DNA of 64,000 nucleotides, from the NCBI GenBank assembly GCA_017511375.1, contig JAFWKJ010000012.1, positions 62,001-126,000 on the forward strand, read 5' to 3'. This DNA is from Bacilli bacterium (lineage in GTDB: Bacteria > Bacillota_I > Bacilli_A > RF39 > UBA660). Below the pieces are notes generated by a model. That model did no database searches. It was not told where the DNA came from and saw only the letters and a list, made by a program, of their open reading frames with translations. A program made the translations under genes and the position numbers. Below are positions 1 to 7,567 of this stretch, in pieces. The stretch's first letter is position 1. Each line of letters opens with the position of its first letter.

Positions 1-795
1 GCTATGAAATTCTTTTCCTACTAAAGGTTTCCCATAACGAATCACTCCGTTTTTAGTTAGAATAGCATAAGCTTCTTCTACCACTTCTTTTAAAGATTTA
101 ACAACTCCATCATCTCTGATAAATTGAAAACTAGAAGCTGTAGGATGTTTTTCAATCAGATGGTCAATCAAACGATCCAAGTATTCTTGATAATTTACAT
201 AATATCCAGATTGAACACTTAATCGATTATGATAGTATAATTGTTCTCCCTTTAAAGTATTCTTTTTGGCATCATGATAATACAAATGAGTTCTTGCTGT
301 TTTATCCTCTCTCACAACAGCAAATCCATTTAATAAATCAGATAATTTTCTTCCAATAGAAGTTAGTTTTCCCTTTACAGAAGACACCACACCTAATTTT
401 TCATTAATAACATCTTTCATATCATCTCTAGTAAGTTTTTTATCTCTATTCGGAGTTATACTTCTCAACTTCTCATTCACAATCTCTTGTATCTCTTCCC
501 TCGTTACAGAATGATATTGATTAGAATACTCTTCGTTGGATAAAGAAGCTTGTTGAAGAGAAATAATTTTAGTCATAGCAGATGCATAATATTCTTCAAT
601 TCTAGAATCATTATTATTCAGTAAAAATTGAACTTCACGAGTTGTTATGAATGGATTTTGTAATTCAAACTCAGGTATTTTAAAATTCCCTCTTTCACGA
701 ATATACTTAGCACAATACCAGTAGTAATCATAAATAGAAATACCATTTGTCATCGTATACTCTTTTAGTTTATTAATATACTCTCTCTTTTCCAT
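1..795 (-). CDS. Hypothetical protein, C-terminus cut by window edge
   Basis: An open frame runs from an ATG at 795 (preceded by AGGGGG) to the window edge, giving 265 residues without a stop, so the C-terminus is missing. The visible part is soluble and charged, with no signal peptide or membrane segment. It starts MEKREYINKLKEYTMTNG and has a lysine/arginine-rich middle (near residues 95-130) with alternating acidic residues. I do not recognise the family. It lies upstream of the surface-protein genes on the same strand, but the terminator at 846-876 separates it from them. The call is only that it is a real gene, based on the long open frame, the ribosome-binding site and codon use like its neighbours. 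Confidence 0.7.
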   Translation of the reverse strand, partial: MEKREYINKLKEYTMTNGISIYDYYWYCAKYIRERGNFKIPEFELQNPFITTREVQFLLNNNDSRIEEYYASAMTKIISLQQASLSNEEYSNQYHSVTREEIQEIVNEKLRSITPNRDKKLTRDDMKDVINEKLGVVSSVKGKLTSIGRKLSDLLNGFAVVREDKTARTHLYYHDAKKNTLKGEQLYYHNRLSVQSGYYVNYQEYLDRLIDHLIEKHPTASSFQFIRDDGVVKSLKEVVEEAYAILTKNGVIRYGKPLVGKEFHS

Positions 796-845
796 ATTAA
801 TCCCCCTAATTACTGCATACTATAACATAAAAGTAACGATTATTC

Positions 846-876
846 AACAAAAAACCACTTAATAAATAAGTGGTTT
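846..876 (-). terminator. Rho-independent terminator of first surface protein gene
   Basis: A 9-bp stem (aaaccactt / aagtggttt) with a 7-nt loop is followed on the minus strand by a T run. It lies just after the stop at 880. Confidence 0.75.
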
Positions 877-879
877 CTT

Positions 880-2313
880 TTATCTATATTTTTTCCTAAA
901 ATATTTTTTCTTTAAATAGATTCCAATATATACAATGTCGATTAAAATAAATACAAAAGCAACCATCTGAAGTATATTCGTTTTAATTTCACTTGTATCC
1001 GGTGGAGTTTGCCCTTCTTCTGTTTGATTCTCATCAGATGGACTTGGTGAAACACTTGGTGATGGACTTGGTGAAACACTTGGTGATGGACTTGGTAACA
1101 CACTTGATGATGGACTTGGTGATATGCTTGGTGACAAACTTGGTGATGGACTTGGTGATGGACTTGGTGACGGACTTGGTGACGGACTTGGTGATGGACT
1201 TGGTGATGAACTTGGTGACGGGCTTGGTGATGGACTTGATGACGGACTTGGTGATGGTTCTGGATCATCAGCTATTTCAGTATAGGTTACTGTTACTACA
1301 ACATCTTTTTCTGGCATAACAAATGAATAATTATCACCATCTTTACTTACAGTTATTGGTTCTCCTTCAGAGTCTGTCACTACAACAGATTCCTCAAACC
1401 CTTCTTTTGGTTCTACATGAATAATAATATTATTTCCGCCACTAGCCGAGTTAGGGTTTTCAATCAAATCAATTCCAGTAGATGTATTTAAATCAACATC
1501 TCCTTTAGATTCATCATTTAAGAGAGTAACATTTAAAGATTCTTTCTCAGTTAATATGAGTGAAAAAGAACAAGACCCTTGATAAAAGTAATTCGTAATA
1601 TCCCCAATTAATTCTATATTCCATTCCGCAATACCATAATCATCCCCAATTATATAAAATGCATCATCTATATCATCTATATCATCTTCTAATACATCTT
1701 TTCCAAGCAACTCACCATTACGATTATGATACTCAATATAATCCAATGGACATTCACTATAACCCCTGTCCCACACTTGACCTTTTTGTACAACACAAGA
1801 AGCTGGTTTTCTTATACAGCTATAACTCAATCCATTAATTCTTACAGGCATAAAAGTAACAGAATAATCCGCAACCTCAACAATTTGCCATGCAATATGA
1901 TTCCTAAGCTTTGCAGATAAAATATAATTAGCATCAGCATATAAACAACCACCTTCTGGTTTGAAACCATCACAATTGGTCGTTCCTAAATAAGCTTCAA
2001 TTTCACAAGTACCATTATAATCACAGGTAATATTCTCTGGTGGTTCTGATGGATCAACAAAATCCAAATAATATTCATAAACGGCCTGAAGCGACAAATA
2101 ATAAACGTACTTAATATTCTTACTATGATCTTCTATTTTAGTACCATTGCTAAAAATTTTACCAACCATATCTGGCGTAAATTCTGTAATAACTTCTACA
2201 TCTTCTACCTTTTTATTGATTTTTCGACCCCTATTATTCAAAATCAAAGGAATAGAAACTACTACAACAAAAATTATAATAAAAACAATTGTAATGACTT
2301 TACTTTTCTTCAT
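880..2313 (-). CDS. Surface protein with one InlB-type repeat and Ser-Pro stalk (paralog 1 of 3)
   Basis: The 477-residue protein is anchored at both ends. It has an N-terminal hydrophobic segment at about residues 7-26 and a C-terminal one at about 445-463, followed by a Lys/Arg tail (KKKYFRKKYR). Between them are a Cys-containing ectodomain (about 40-255), one divergent InlB/bacterial repeat module (about 260-350, ending NYSFVMPEKDVVVTVTY) and a Ser-Pro stalk (about 350-425). PPDTSE lies just before the last membrane segment, as in a sortase signal. The genes at 2403 and 7568 share the N-terminal block (VEDV.VIT.F....VGK...GTKIED.SK.IKY) and the C-terminal block, so the three are paralogs. 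The function is unknown; a surface adhesin or matrix protein is the family-level guess. Confidence 0.8.
   Translation of the reverse strand: MKKSKVITIVFIIIFVVVVSIPLILNNRGRKINKKVEDVEVITEFTPDMVGKIFSNGTKIEDHSKNIKYVYYLSLQAVYEYYLDFVDPSEPPENITCDYNGTCEIEAYLGTTNCDGFKPEGGCLYADANYILSAKLRNHIAWQIVEVADYSVTFMPVRINGLSYSCIRKPASCVVQKGQVWDRGYSECPLDYIEYHNRNGELLGKDVLEDDIDDIDDAFYIIGDDYGIAEWNIELIGDITNYFYQGSCSFSLILTEKESLNVTLLNDESKGDVDLNTSTGIDLIENPNSASGGNNIIIHVEPKEGFEESVVVTDSEGEPITVSKDGDNYSFVMPEKDVVVTVTYTEIADDPEPSPSPSSSPSPSPSPSSSPSPSPSPSPSPSPSPSPSPSPSLSPSISPSPSSSVLPSPSPSVSPSPSPSVSPSPSDENQTEEGQTPPDTSEIKTNILQMVAFVFILIDIVYIGIYLKKKYFRKKYR
1036..1255 (-). repeat. 12-bp minisatellite encoding Ser-Pro stalk
   Basis: About 18 degenerate copies of a 12-base unit (on the plus strand ggacttggtgat) lie in frame in the first surface protein and encode SPSP repeats. 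Array length is likely to vary between strains by slippage. Units are directly adjacent, with no unique spacers, so this is not a CRISPR array. Confidence 0.85.
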
Positions 2314-2341
2314 AATAGACTCTCCCTATCATCTAGTTACC

Positions 2342-2370
2342 ATTATAGCATACAATTATCAATTGCTCAA
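2342..2370 (-). promoter_or_regulatory. Sigma-A-type promoter for first surface protein gene
   Basis: On the minus strand, TTGAGC, a 17-base spacer and TATAAT lie about 30 bases before the ATG at 2313, followed by the leader GATAGGGAGAG that contains the ribosome-binding site. The same -35 and leader occur before the paralog at 2403-4580. Confidence 0.65.
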
Positions 2371-2398
2371 TAAAAAAGCCGCTTAATAAATAAGCGAT
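2371..2398 (-). terminator. Terminator after second surface protein gene
   Basis: A short stem (cgctta / taagcg, 5-nt loop) is followed by a T run on the minus strand. It abuts the -35 box of the next gene. Its loop region resembles that of the terminator at 846-876, as expected if the units arose by duplication. Confidence 0.65.
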
Positions 2399-2402
2399 TT
2401 TT

Positions 2403-4580
2403 TTATCTATATTTTCTTCTAAAATATTTTTTTCTAAAGAAAGTACCTACATAGACTACATTAATGAGTATCAAAACAAATCCTACTAACTGAAGTATTC
2501 TCGTTTTAAATTCTGCTGTATCAGGTACTGCATCTATGTTCTCTTCTTCTGGAGAAGGACTTGGTTCTATTGATGGAGATACCTCTCCTCCAGATGGATC
2601 ATCTGGCGTTGGATCATCTGGCGTTGGGTCATCTGGCGTTGGATCATTCGATATTAGTTGATAAGTTGGAGTAATGACAACATCCTTATCTGGCATTGTA
2701 AATTGGACTTCATTTGGATTATCTGTATTTTGATAAGGCACAGGCCCTCCCTCTTCATCTTCTATTGTCAAACCTACTAATTCATATCCTTCTTCCGGAG
2801 TTAAACTAACTATGACTGTCTTATCATACTCAACCGCAGACATATTATCTACATTAACGTCATAATCCTCTGTATGATCATTCTCTACTATCGTAACAGA
2901 ATTCTTAACCTTTTCATAAGAAGGAGTAATAATTACATCTTTAGCTGGCATTGTAAATCGAACTTCATTTGGATTATTTGTATTTTGGTAAGACACAGTC
3001 CCGTCGTCTTCATCTTGAATTACTAAACCAACTAATTCATATCCTTCTTTTGGAGTAATACTAACAACTACACTTTTACCATACTCAACGGCAGACATAT
3101 CACTTACATTAATGTCATAATCCTCCGTATGTTCATTCTCTACTATCGTAACAGAATTCTTAACTTTAGCAAATACAGGTGTAATAGTAACATCTTTATA
3201 AGGCATTGTAAAAGAATATTCATTATCCCCTGTCTTTGTGACTGAAACTGCTGAATTGTTACCAACAACATTTACGGATACAAGTTCATATCCATACTTA
3301 GGAGTAACTGTATAAACAACAGATTCTCCTGCCAAAACAGCATTCAAATCATCAATATTGATATCCCAACTTTCTGTTCCTGTCGGCGTATTAACAGTAA
3401 TTTTATAAAGAGAATAATAACTAACATTAATCGTAACATCTTTATTTGGCATTACAAAGGAATAGTCATTACCATCTTGTTCAAATTCAACACTGTTTCC
3501 ACTTCCATCAACAATCTCAACAACAACCCTATAATTATCTTTTTTAGGATTAACATGAACATTAATGGTATCTCCACCACTGTCCAAATATGGTTCCCTC
3601 ACTAGATTAACATCATCCTCTGTTTTCACAGTGACAAAACCAAAGGAACTATTATTATTTAAAGTTACTTTTACCTTTCTACTTTCTGTAAGAATACACC
3701 CACAATTAAGGTTGCTAGTATTCCAATGATAATCATCAAGAATAGGACACGATGCATCCCATCTTTCAATGTCATAATCTAAACCAATAAAATCACTGGT
3801 TGTGTACCCAGGCATAGCCACACCGTAATAATCCTCATAGAATTCTCCCAATTTGTTGCCATTTCTATCATAATATTCAATATGACGTGTTTTACAATTA
3901 CTACCATAATCAGGATGAAGTCTTCTAATAAACATACCTTTTTCTAAAACATAATTAGCACTTCCTCCACCACCTGTTTGAAACCACTGGAAATAATCCT
4001 TGGTAGCCATTTCCGGAACAAATTCAACCGTATCTTCCGTCACACTTGAAACCTTCCAATAAATCAAATCCCAATATTGCTCACTAAAATAATAACGAGG
4101 AGAATCATAACAAGTCGCAGGAAACTCTACACCTTCTTCAATAGCAGAGACACCAGCTTCCTGACAATCATACTGGCCCAAGTATAATTCACGATCATTA
4201 CCCTCTGAAGAAAATTCCATTTGTATTCTATTTTGAAGATAATATTCTTCATCATAATAAGATGGTTCGGATGGAGAAGGAGATGGAACCGGTAACACTT
4301 GTGCATAAGTAACAGGCTCATCAAACAATTCATCATACGGATAACCAATTTGTGGTAAGTATCTAATATTTTTACTATAATCCTCTATTTTAGTACCCAT
4401 TCGATATATCTTGCCAACCATACTGGAATCAAAATGCGTGATAACATCCACATCTTCCACTCTACCTTCTATTACATGCCCTTCATCTTCTTTTGCCTTC
4501 CTATTTAGCAATAAAGGTATAGCGATAGCTAGAACGACAACCAAAACAAAAATAACTGTAAAAAGATTACTTTTCTTCAT
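2403..4580 (-). CDS. Surface protein with four InlB-type repeats (paralog 2 of 3)
   Basis: The 725-residue protein has the layout of its neighbours: an N-terminal membrane anchor (about 6-24), a variable Cys-containing ectodomain with YDRNGNKLGE and a CxC near DASCP...LNCGC (to about 300), and four repeat modules of about 85 residues (about 300-640). Each module ends in a block like FTMPDKDVVITPTY. The third and fourth modules are nearly identical (SVTIVEN.HTEDYD.NV..MSAVEY), so that duplication is recent. A linker of (PTPDD)n and SPSPEEE leads to VPDTAE, a hydrophobic stretch and RKKYFRRKYR. The gene has its own promoter and terminator. Function is not known; repeats of this type are common in secreted and surface proteins of Firmicutes. 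Confidence 0.8.
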   Translation of the reverse strand: MKKSNLFTVIFVLVVVLAIAIPLLLNRKAKEDEGHVIEGRVEDVDVITHFDSSMVGKIYRMGTKIEDYSKNIRYLPQIGYPYDELFDEPVTYAQVLPVPSPSPSEPSYYDEEYYLQNRIQMEFSSEGNDRELYLGQYDCQEAGVSAIEEGVEFPATCYDSPRYYFSEQYWDLIYWKVSSVTEDTVEFVPEMATKDYFQWFQTGGGGSANYVLEKGMFIRRLHPDYGSNCKTRHIEYYDRNGNKLGEFYEDYYGVAMPGYTTSDFIGLDYDIERWDASCPILDDYHWNTSNLNCGCILTESRKVKVTLNNNSSFGFVTVKTEDDVNLVREPYLDSGGDTINVHVNPKKDNYRVVVEIVDGSGNSVEFEQDGNDYSFVMPNKDVTINVSYYSLYKITVNTPTGTESWDINIDDLNAVLAGESVVYTVTPKYGYELVSVNVVGNNSAVSVTKTGDNEYSFTMPYKDVTITPVFAKVKNSVTIVENEHTEDYDINVSDMSAVEYGKSVVVSITPKEGYELVGLVIQDEDDGTVSYQNTNNPNEVRFTMPAKDVIITPSYEKVKNSVTIVENDHTEDYDVNVDNMSAVEYDKTVIVSLTPEEGYELVGLTIEDEEGGPVPYQNTDNPNEVQFTMPDKDVVITPTYQLISNDPTPDDPTPDDPTPDDPSGGEVSPSIEPSPSPEEENIDAVPDTAEFKTRILQLVGFVLILINVVYVGTFFRKKYFRRKYR
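2596..2640 (-). repeat. Three 15-bp units encoding PTPDD linker
   Basis: Three tandem copies of ggatcatctggcgtt (one with a single change) encode the PTPDD repeats of the stalk in the second surface protein. Confidence 0.85.
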
Positions 4581-4608
4581 AAAAGGCTCTCCCTATCATA
4601 CAAGTACA

Positions 4609-4637
4609 ATAATACCATAAAAAAACAAACTACTCAA
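4609..4637 (-). promoter_or_regulatory. Sigma-A-type promoter for second surface protein gene
   Basis: On the minus strand, TTGAGT, a 17-base spacer and TATTAT are followed by the GATAGGGAGAG leader shared with the first paralog. The -35 box overlaps the stop codon of the GtrA-like gene (4634-4636), so the cassette and surface gene abut but the surface gene can be transcribed independently. Confidence 0.65.
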
Positions 4638-5029
4638 TTCTTAAAAACATATTTTTTACTCAAAATATAATTAAGAATTATCACTACAAATAACACAATT
4701 ATTTTTCCTATTAACTCTTCAAATCCAAATACTTCAACTAATAAAATTAATCCAACATAATCAATAATCATTGTAAAAAATCTACTAAAGATATACTTAA
4801 TTATTTCTTTGGTTAACTCTACCCCATCCTTACATCTACTTTTAAATACAAACTTCTTATTTAAAACATAAGCAAGTATTTTAATTAAAATAAGAGTAAT
4901 AATATTGGCTATCTTATAAGATAAAACAATATTTAAAACATAAAACAATAAAATATGTATTAAGGTAGTAATAATACCAACAATACCATACAATATTAAT
5001 TCTTTATCAATCTTTAACTTATTTTTCAT
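4634..5029 (-). CDS. GtrA-like membrane protein (putative lipid-linked sugar flippase)
   Basis: This 131-residue protein has four predicted membrane segments (about 10-32, 37-57, 78-100, 105-124) and the spacing of the GtrA family, including a conserved N-K-x-x-V-F-K-S segment (NKKFVFKS) after the second segment and SKKYVFKN at the end. GtrA proteins are thought to move undecaprenyl-phosphate-linked sugars across the membrane. The start overlaps the end of the GT2 gene by 11 bases, so translation is probably coupled. It is the last gene of the three-gene cassette 7488-4634. Confidence 0.8.
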   Translation of the reverse strand: MKNKLKIDKELILYGIVGIITTLIHILLFYVLNIVLSYKIANIITLILIKILAYVLNKKFVFKSRCKDGVELTKEIIKYIFSRFFTMIIDYVGLILLVEVFGFEELIGKIIVLFVVIILNYILSKKYVFKN

Positions 5030-5894
5030 ATTTCTTATCCATAATCTGTTTCAATAAAACAGCTAATAACCCTAATGAGAATACCACTAAAGATACTAAT
5101 AAACCACCAATACCTAATATATATCCTGCATTAATATGTAAAAAATGAGAGCATAAAAATCCTATAATCGATAAAATAATGCACATAATAGATAACATCG
5201 TAAATATCTTTAATGGATTATAGTAAATACAAGACTCTAAAATATATTTTAAAGATTTAATAGAATCTCGAATGAGTTTAATTTTAGATTTATTAATTCT
5301 TTTGTTATAATCAATATCCACATAACAAACGAAATGATTATTCATTAAATAGGCAAGTGTCTGAGAAGTAGTAAAACTAAAGGTATTACATATTCTTGGA
5401 AAATACTGCGTCACTAATGATTTATCAAACACTCTTAATCCAGAATTAATATCTTTAATCTTTTTCTCACTTACAATCTCCACTAATCTTTTTAAAAGTC
5501 TACGTAGAATACTCTTGAAAAGACTTTGTCTATAATACTTACCCGTTCTAGCACCAACCACTAAATCAAATCCTTCTTTTTTCTTTTCAAGCATTTCAGG
5601 AACACTAGAAAAAGGATATGTGGCATCTGCATCTGTCATAACAATCGTTTCATTCTTCGCAGCTAGAATTCCTCTCTTTAAAGAGAACCCATAGCCCATA
5701 TTGGTTGGATTGGTAATGACCTTTGCTCCTAATCCCCTCGCAATATCTGCTGTTTTATCACTTGAACCATCATTTACTATGATTACTTCTGATCCTTTTT
5801 TGAGGTTGTGTTTTTTTAGAACTTTTTCTATTTCCTTTAATGTTTTTCTGATTGTTTCTTCTTCGTTGTATGCTGGTATGATTATCGATATCAT
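5019..5894 (-). CDS. Family 2 glycosyltransferase, GtrB/DPM1-like
   Basis: The 291-residue protein starts with a GT-A fold of family 2: SIIIPAYNEEETI at the N-terminus, NDGSSDKTADIA near residue 42, and TDADATYPFSSV near 87, where the Asp residues should bind the nucleotide-sugar and metal. Two C-terminal membrane segments (about 232-253 and 258-283) match GtrB and dolichol-phosphate-mannose-synthase types, which load a sugar onto undecaprenyl or dolichyl phosphate. It overlaps GtrA downstream and the multi-membrane protein upstream. The ribosome-binding site (AGAGGG) lies inside the upstream gene. The sugar donor cannot be read from the sequence. Confidence 0.88.
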   Translation of the reverse strand: MISIIIPAYNEEETIRKTLKEIEKVLKKHNLKKGSEVIIVNDGSSDKTADIARGLGAKVITNPTNMGYGFSLKRGILAAKNETIVMTDADATYPFSSVPEMLEKKKEGFDLVVGARTGKYYRQSLFKSILRRLLKRLVEIVSEKKIKDINSGLRVFDKSLVTQYFPRICNTFSFTTSQTLAYLMNNHFVCYVDIDYNKRINKSKIKLIRDSIKSLKYILESCIYYNPLKIFTMLSIMCIILSIIGFLCSHFLHINAGYILGIGGLLVSLVVFSLGLLAVLLKQIMDKKYEK

Positions 5895-7488
5895 CTTTCG
5901 TACCCTCTTTCTTGTTTTTCTTATTATCCAACCATCTATAAAGATTCAACAAAATAAAGATATTTTGAAGAATATAGATATTAGATAAATATCTGTATCT
6001 TATTGCATGAAAAGCCGTCGCGTGAGTATATACAACCCCTCCTAAAATAATGAGATATATAAAGAAAATAACATGAAGTATAAAATTTAATTTATCTTTT
6101 TTCTTAATATTTTTAAAATAAAAAATCAAAGAAATAATAGAAAAAACAATCGTTAAATATTTATATATATTTCTAATTATTTCACATATTAAAAGATTCT
6201 TCTTTATCATATTCTCAGAGTATCTATAATTAGAATAAAAAATATTATAAGCTTTATTATCTTCATCATAAGTAGTTTTTTCCATCTTTTTTAATTCATT
6301 CTTAGAAAAAGTTCTAACGTTTTGATAACTACTTGTATAAGTAATAGCTTTTATCATATAGCCAGGTATATGAAGAAGTTCATTTTTACTAGGTATGTTT
6401 AAAAAGACGGATGGTAAGGATGAATTTTTCTTCTCTAGTTTTTTAGATTGAAACAAAGAATCCAATTCTTTATCAAACTTTTTGAAATAATCATTAGCTT
6501 CTTTTCCGGATTTAAAATGATATTTATCATAGATTAAAGACCTAAAGTGCCAAATAATATTTCCATTATCAATTTCCCCATCTTTTAATTTAACATGGTT
6601 ATAATAATAATCTATATTTTTTCTTTCATACCCAAATGATTTAGTTTGATCACATAACTGATAAAACATATTTTTAGTAATAGAAACTTTATCCTTTTTC
6701 TTATTCTTAATTTGAGTCACCTTTCTATATGCATCCTTAAAGGCAGAATTTTCTAACTCATTATAAGTATAAACTCCATAATGCTTGTAATTGATATAAG
6801 AAACAATTTGAAATCCCAAAGTAATCACAATAAAAGGAATTAATGTAGTATAAAATTTCTTACTAATAAAAAACCTTTTAAACAAATGATATTTATATAA
6901 TTTATAAAGAATAAGGATTATCAAAACAATATAAATCCATAGATTATCATTCCGTGTCAGTAACATTATAGAGGAAACTGTCCCCAGTATAACATAATAA
7001 ATAGGTTCATCTTTCTCAGTAAAAACAACAAATAATAAAGAACCTAAAAAGAACAATAATTCGGTAATTGAAATGGAATTTATATATAATCTTTGAAATA
7101 GTTCCCCAGAATAAGTAACAGGATTAAACAATAAAACAACATAAAAAACAAGAAGAATTTTTTTGTTCTTTATTAATTCTTTTAAAGCAAAAACAAAGTA
7201 TAAACTAGCTAATATATATAAAATAGTTAAAAATGTAGAATATCTAAGATAAAGAAGTCTAGAATAAAATAAAACAAGCGGAAAAATCATTCCCTTTATT
7301 AAAGTGTGTGAATTATAATCTCCCAAGTAATGATTGTCTAACAATTGACCCATTTGTTGAATCATTAGACGATCATCATAATGTAATCCACCAATATAAT
7401 AAGAAGGCAATTTATAAGTAAAAAAGAATCGTAATAAACTTACCACTACAATGAGTATAATAAACCAATACTTTTTTACATACTTCAT
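5770..7488 (-). CDS. Multi-membrane protein, probable GT-C-type glycosyltransferase
   Basis: I start this at the ATG at 7488 (MKYVKKYWFIILIVVVS), preceded by AGGGTGATT; the longer open frame to 7626 would read through the previous gene's terminator. The protein of about 572 residues has about ten hydrophobic segments and a long soluble loop (about residues 250-450). HYDDRLM in the first external loop recalls the acidic pair of GT-C enzymes. Neighbours are a GtrB-like GT2 and a GtrA-like flippase, the gene set in which the third member transfers the sugar to the acceptor. The last about 41 codons overlap the GT2 gene out of frame by 125 bases and encode a low-complexity basic tail, which suggests a lost stop or a frameshift. 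The assignment is inferred from layout. Confidence 0.65.
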   Translation of the reverse strand: MKYVKKYWFIILIVVVSLLRFFFTYKLPSYYIGGLHYDDRLMIQQMGQLLDNHYLGDYNSHTLIKGMIFPLVLFYSRLLYLRYSTFLTILYILASLYFVFALKELIKNKKILLVFYVVLLFNPVTYSGELFQRLYINSISITELLFFLGSLLFVVFTEKDEPIYYVILGTVSSIMLLTRNDNLWIYIVLIILILYKLYKYHLFKRFFISKKFYTTLIPFIVITLGFQIVSYINYKHYGVYTYNELENSAFKDAYRKVTQIKNKKKDKVSITKNMFYQLCDQTKSFGYERKNIDYYYNHVKLKDGEIDNGNIIWHFRSLIYDKYHFKSGKEANDYFKKFDKELDSLFQSKKLEKKNSSLPSVFLNIPSKNELLHIPGYMIKAITYTSSYQNVRTFSKNELKKMEKTTYDEDNKAYNIFYSNYRYSENMIKKNLLICEIIRNIYKYLTIVFSIISLIFYFKNIKKKDKLNFILHVIFFIYLIILGGVVYTHATAFHAIRYRYLSNIYILQNIFILLNLYRWLDNKKNKKEGTKDDIDNHTSIQRRRNNQKNIKGNRKSSKKTQPQKRIRSNHSK

Positions 7489-7541
7489 TCTAATCACCCT
7501 TCTATTCTTCAGTATATCATTGAAACAATCAATATGCAAAC

Positions 7542-7566
7542 AAAAACCCCTGTTTAAAACAGGGGG
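7542..7566 (-). terminator. Strong terminator after third surface protein gene
   Basis: A 9-bp GC-rich stem (cccctgttt / aaacagggg) with a minimal loop is followed by TTTTTG on the minus strand, just after the stop at 7568. Confidence 0.85.
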
Positions 7567-7567
7567 A

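Noticed and set aside
1036-1255. CRISPR-like regular repeats
   Set aside because: Units are 12 bases, directly adjacent, coding and degenerate, with no unique spacers and no cas genes.
993-1319. Plus- and minus-frame ORFs over the 12-base repeats
   Set aside because: They are repeats read in other frames of the surface gene (DLVMDLV- or HHQV-type strings), lack a ribosome-binding site and have no independent support.
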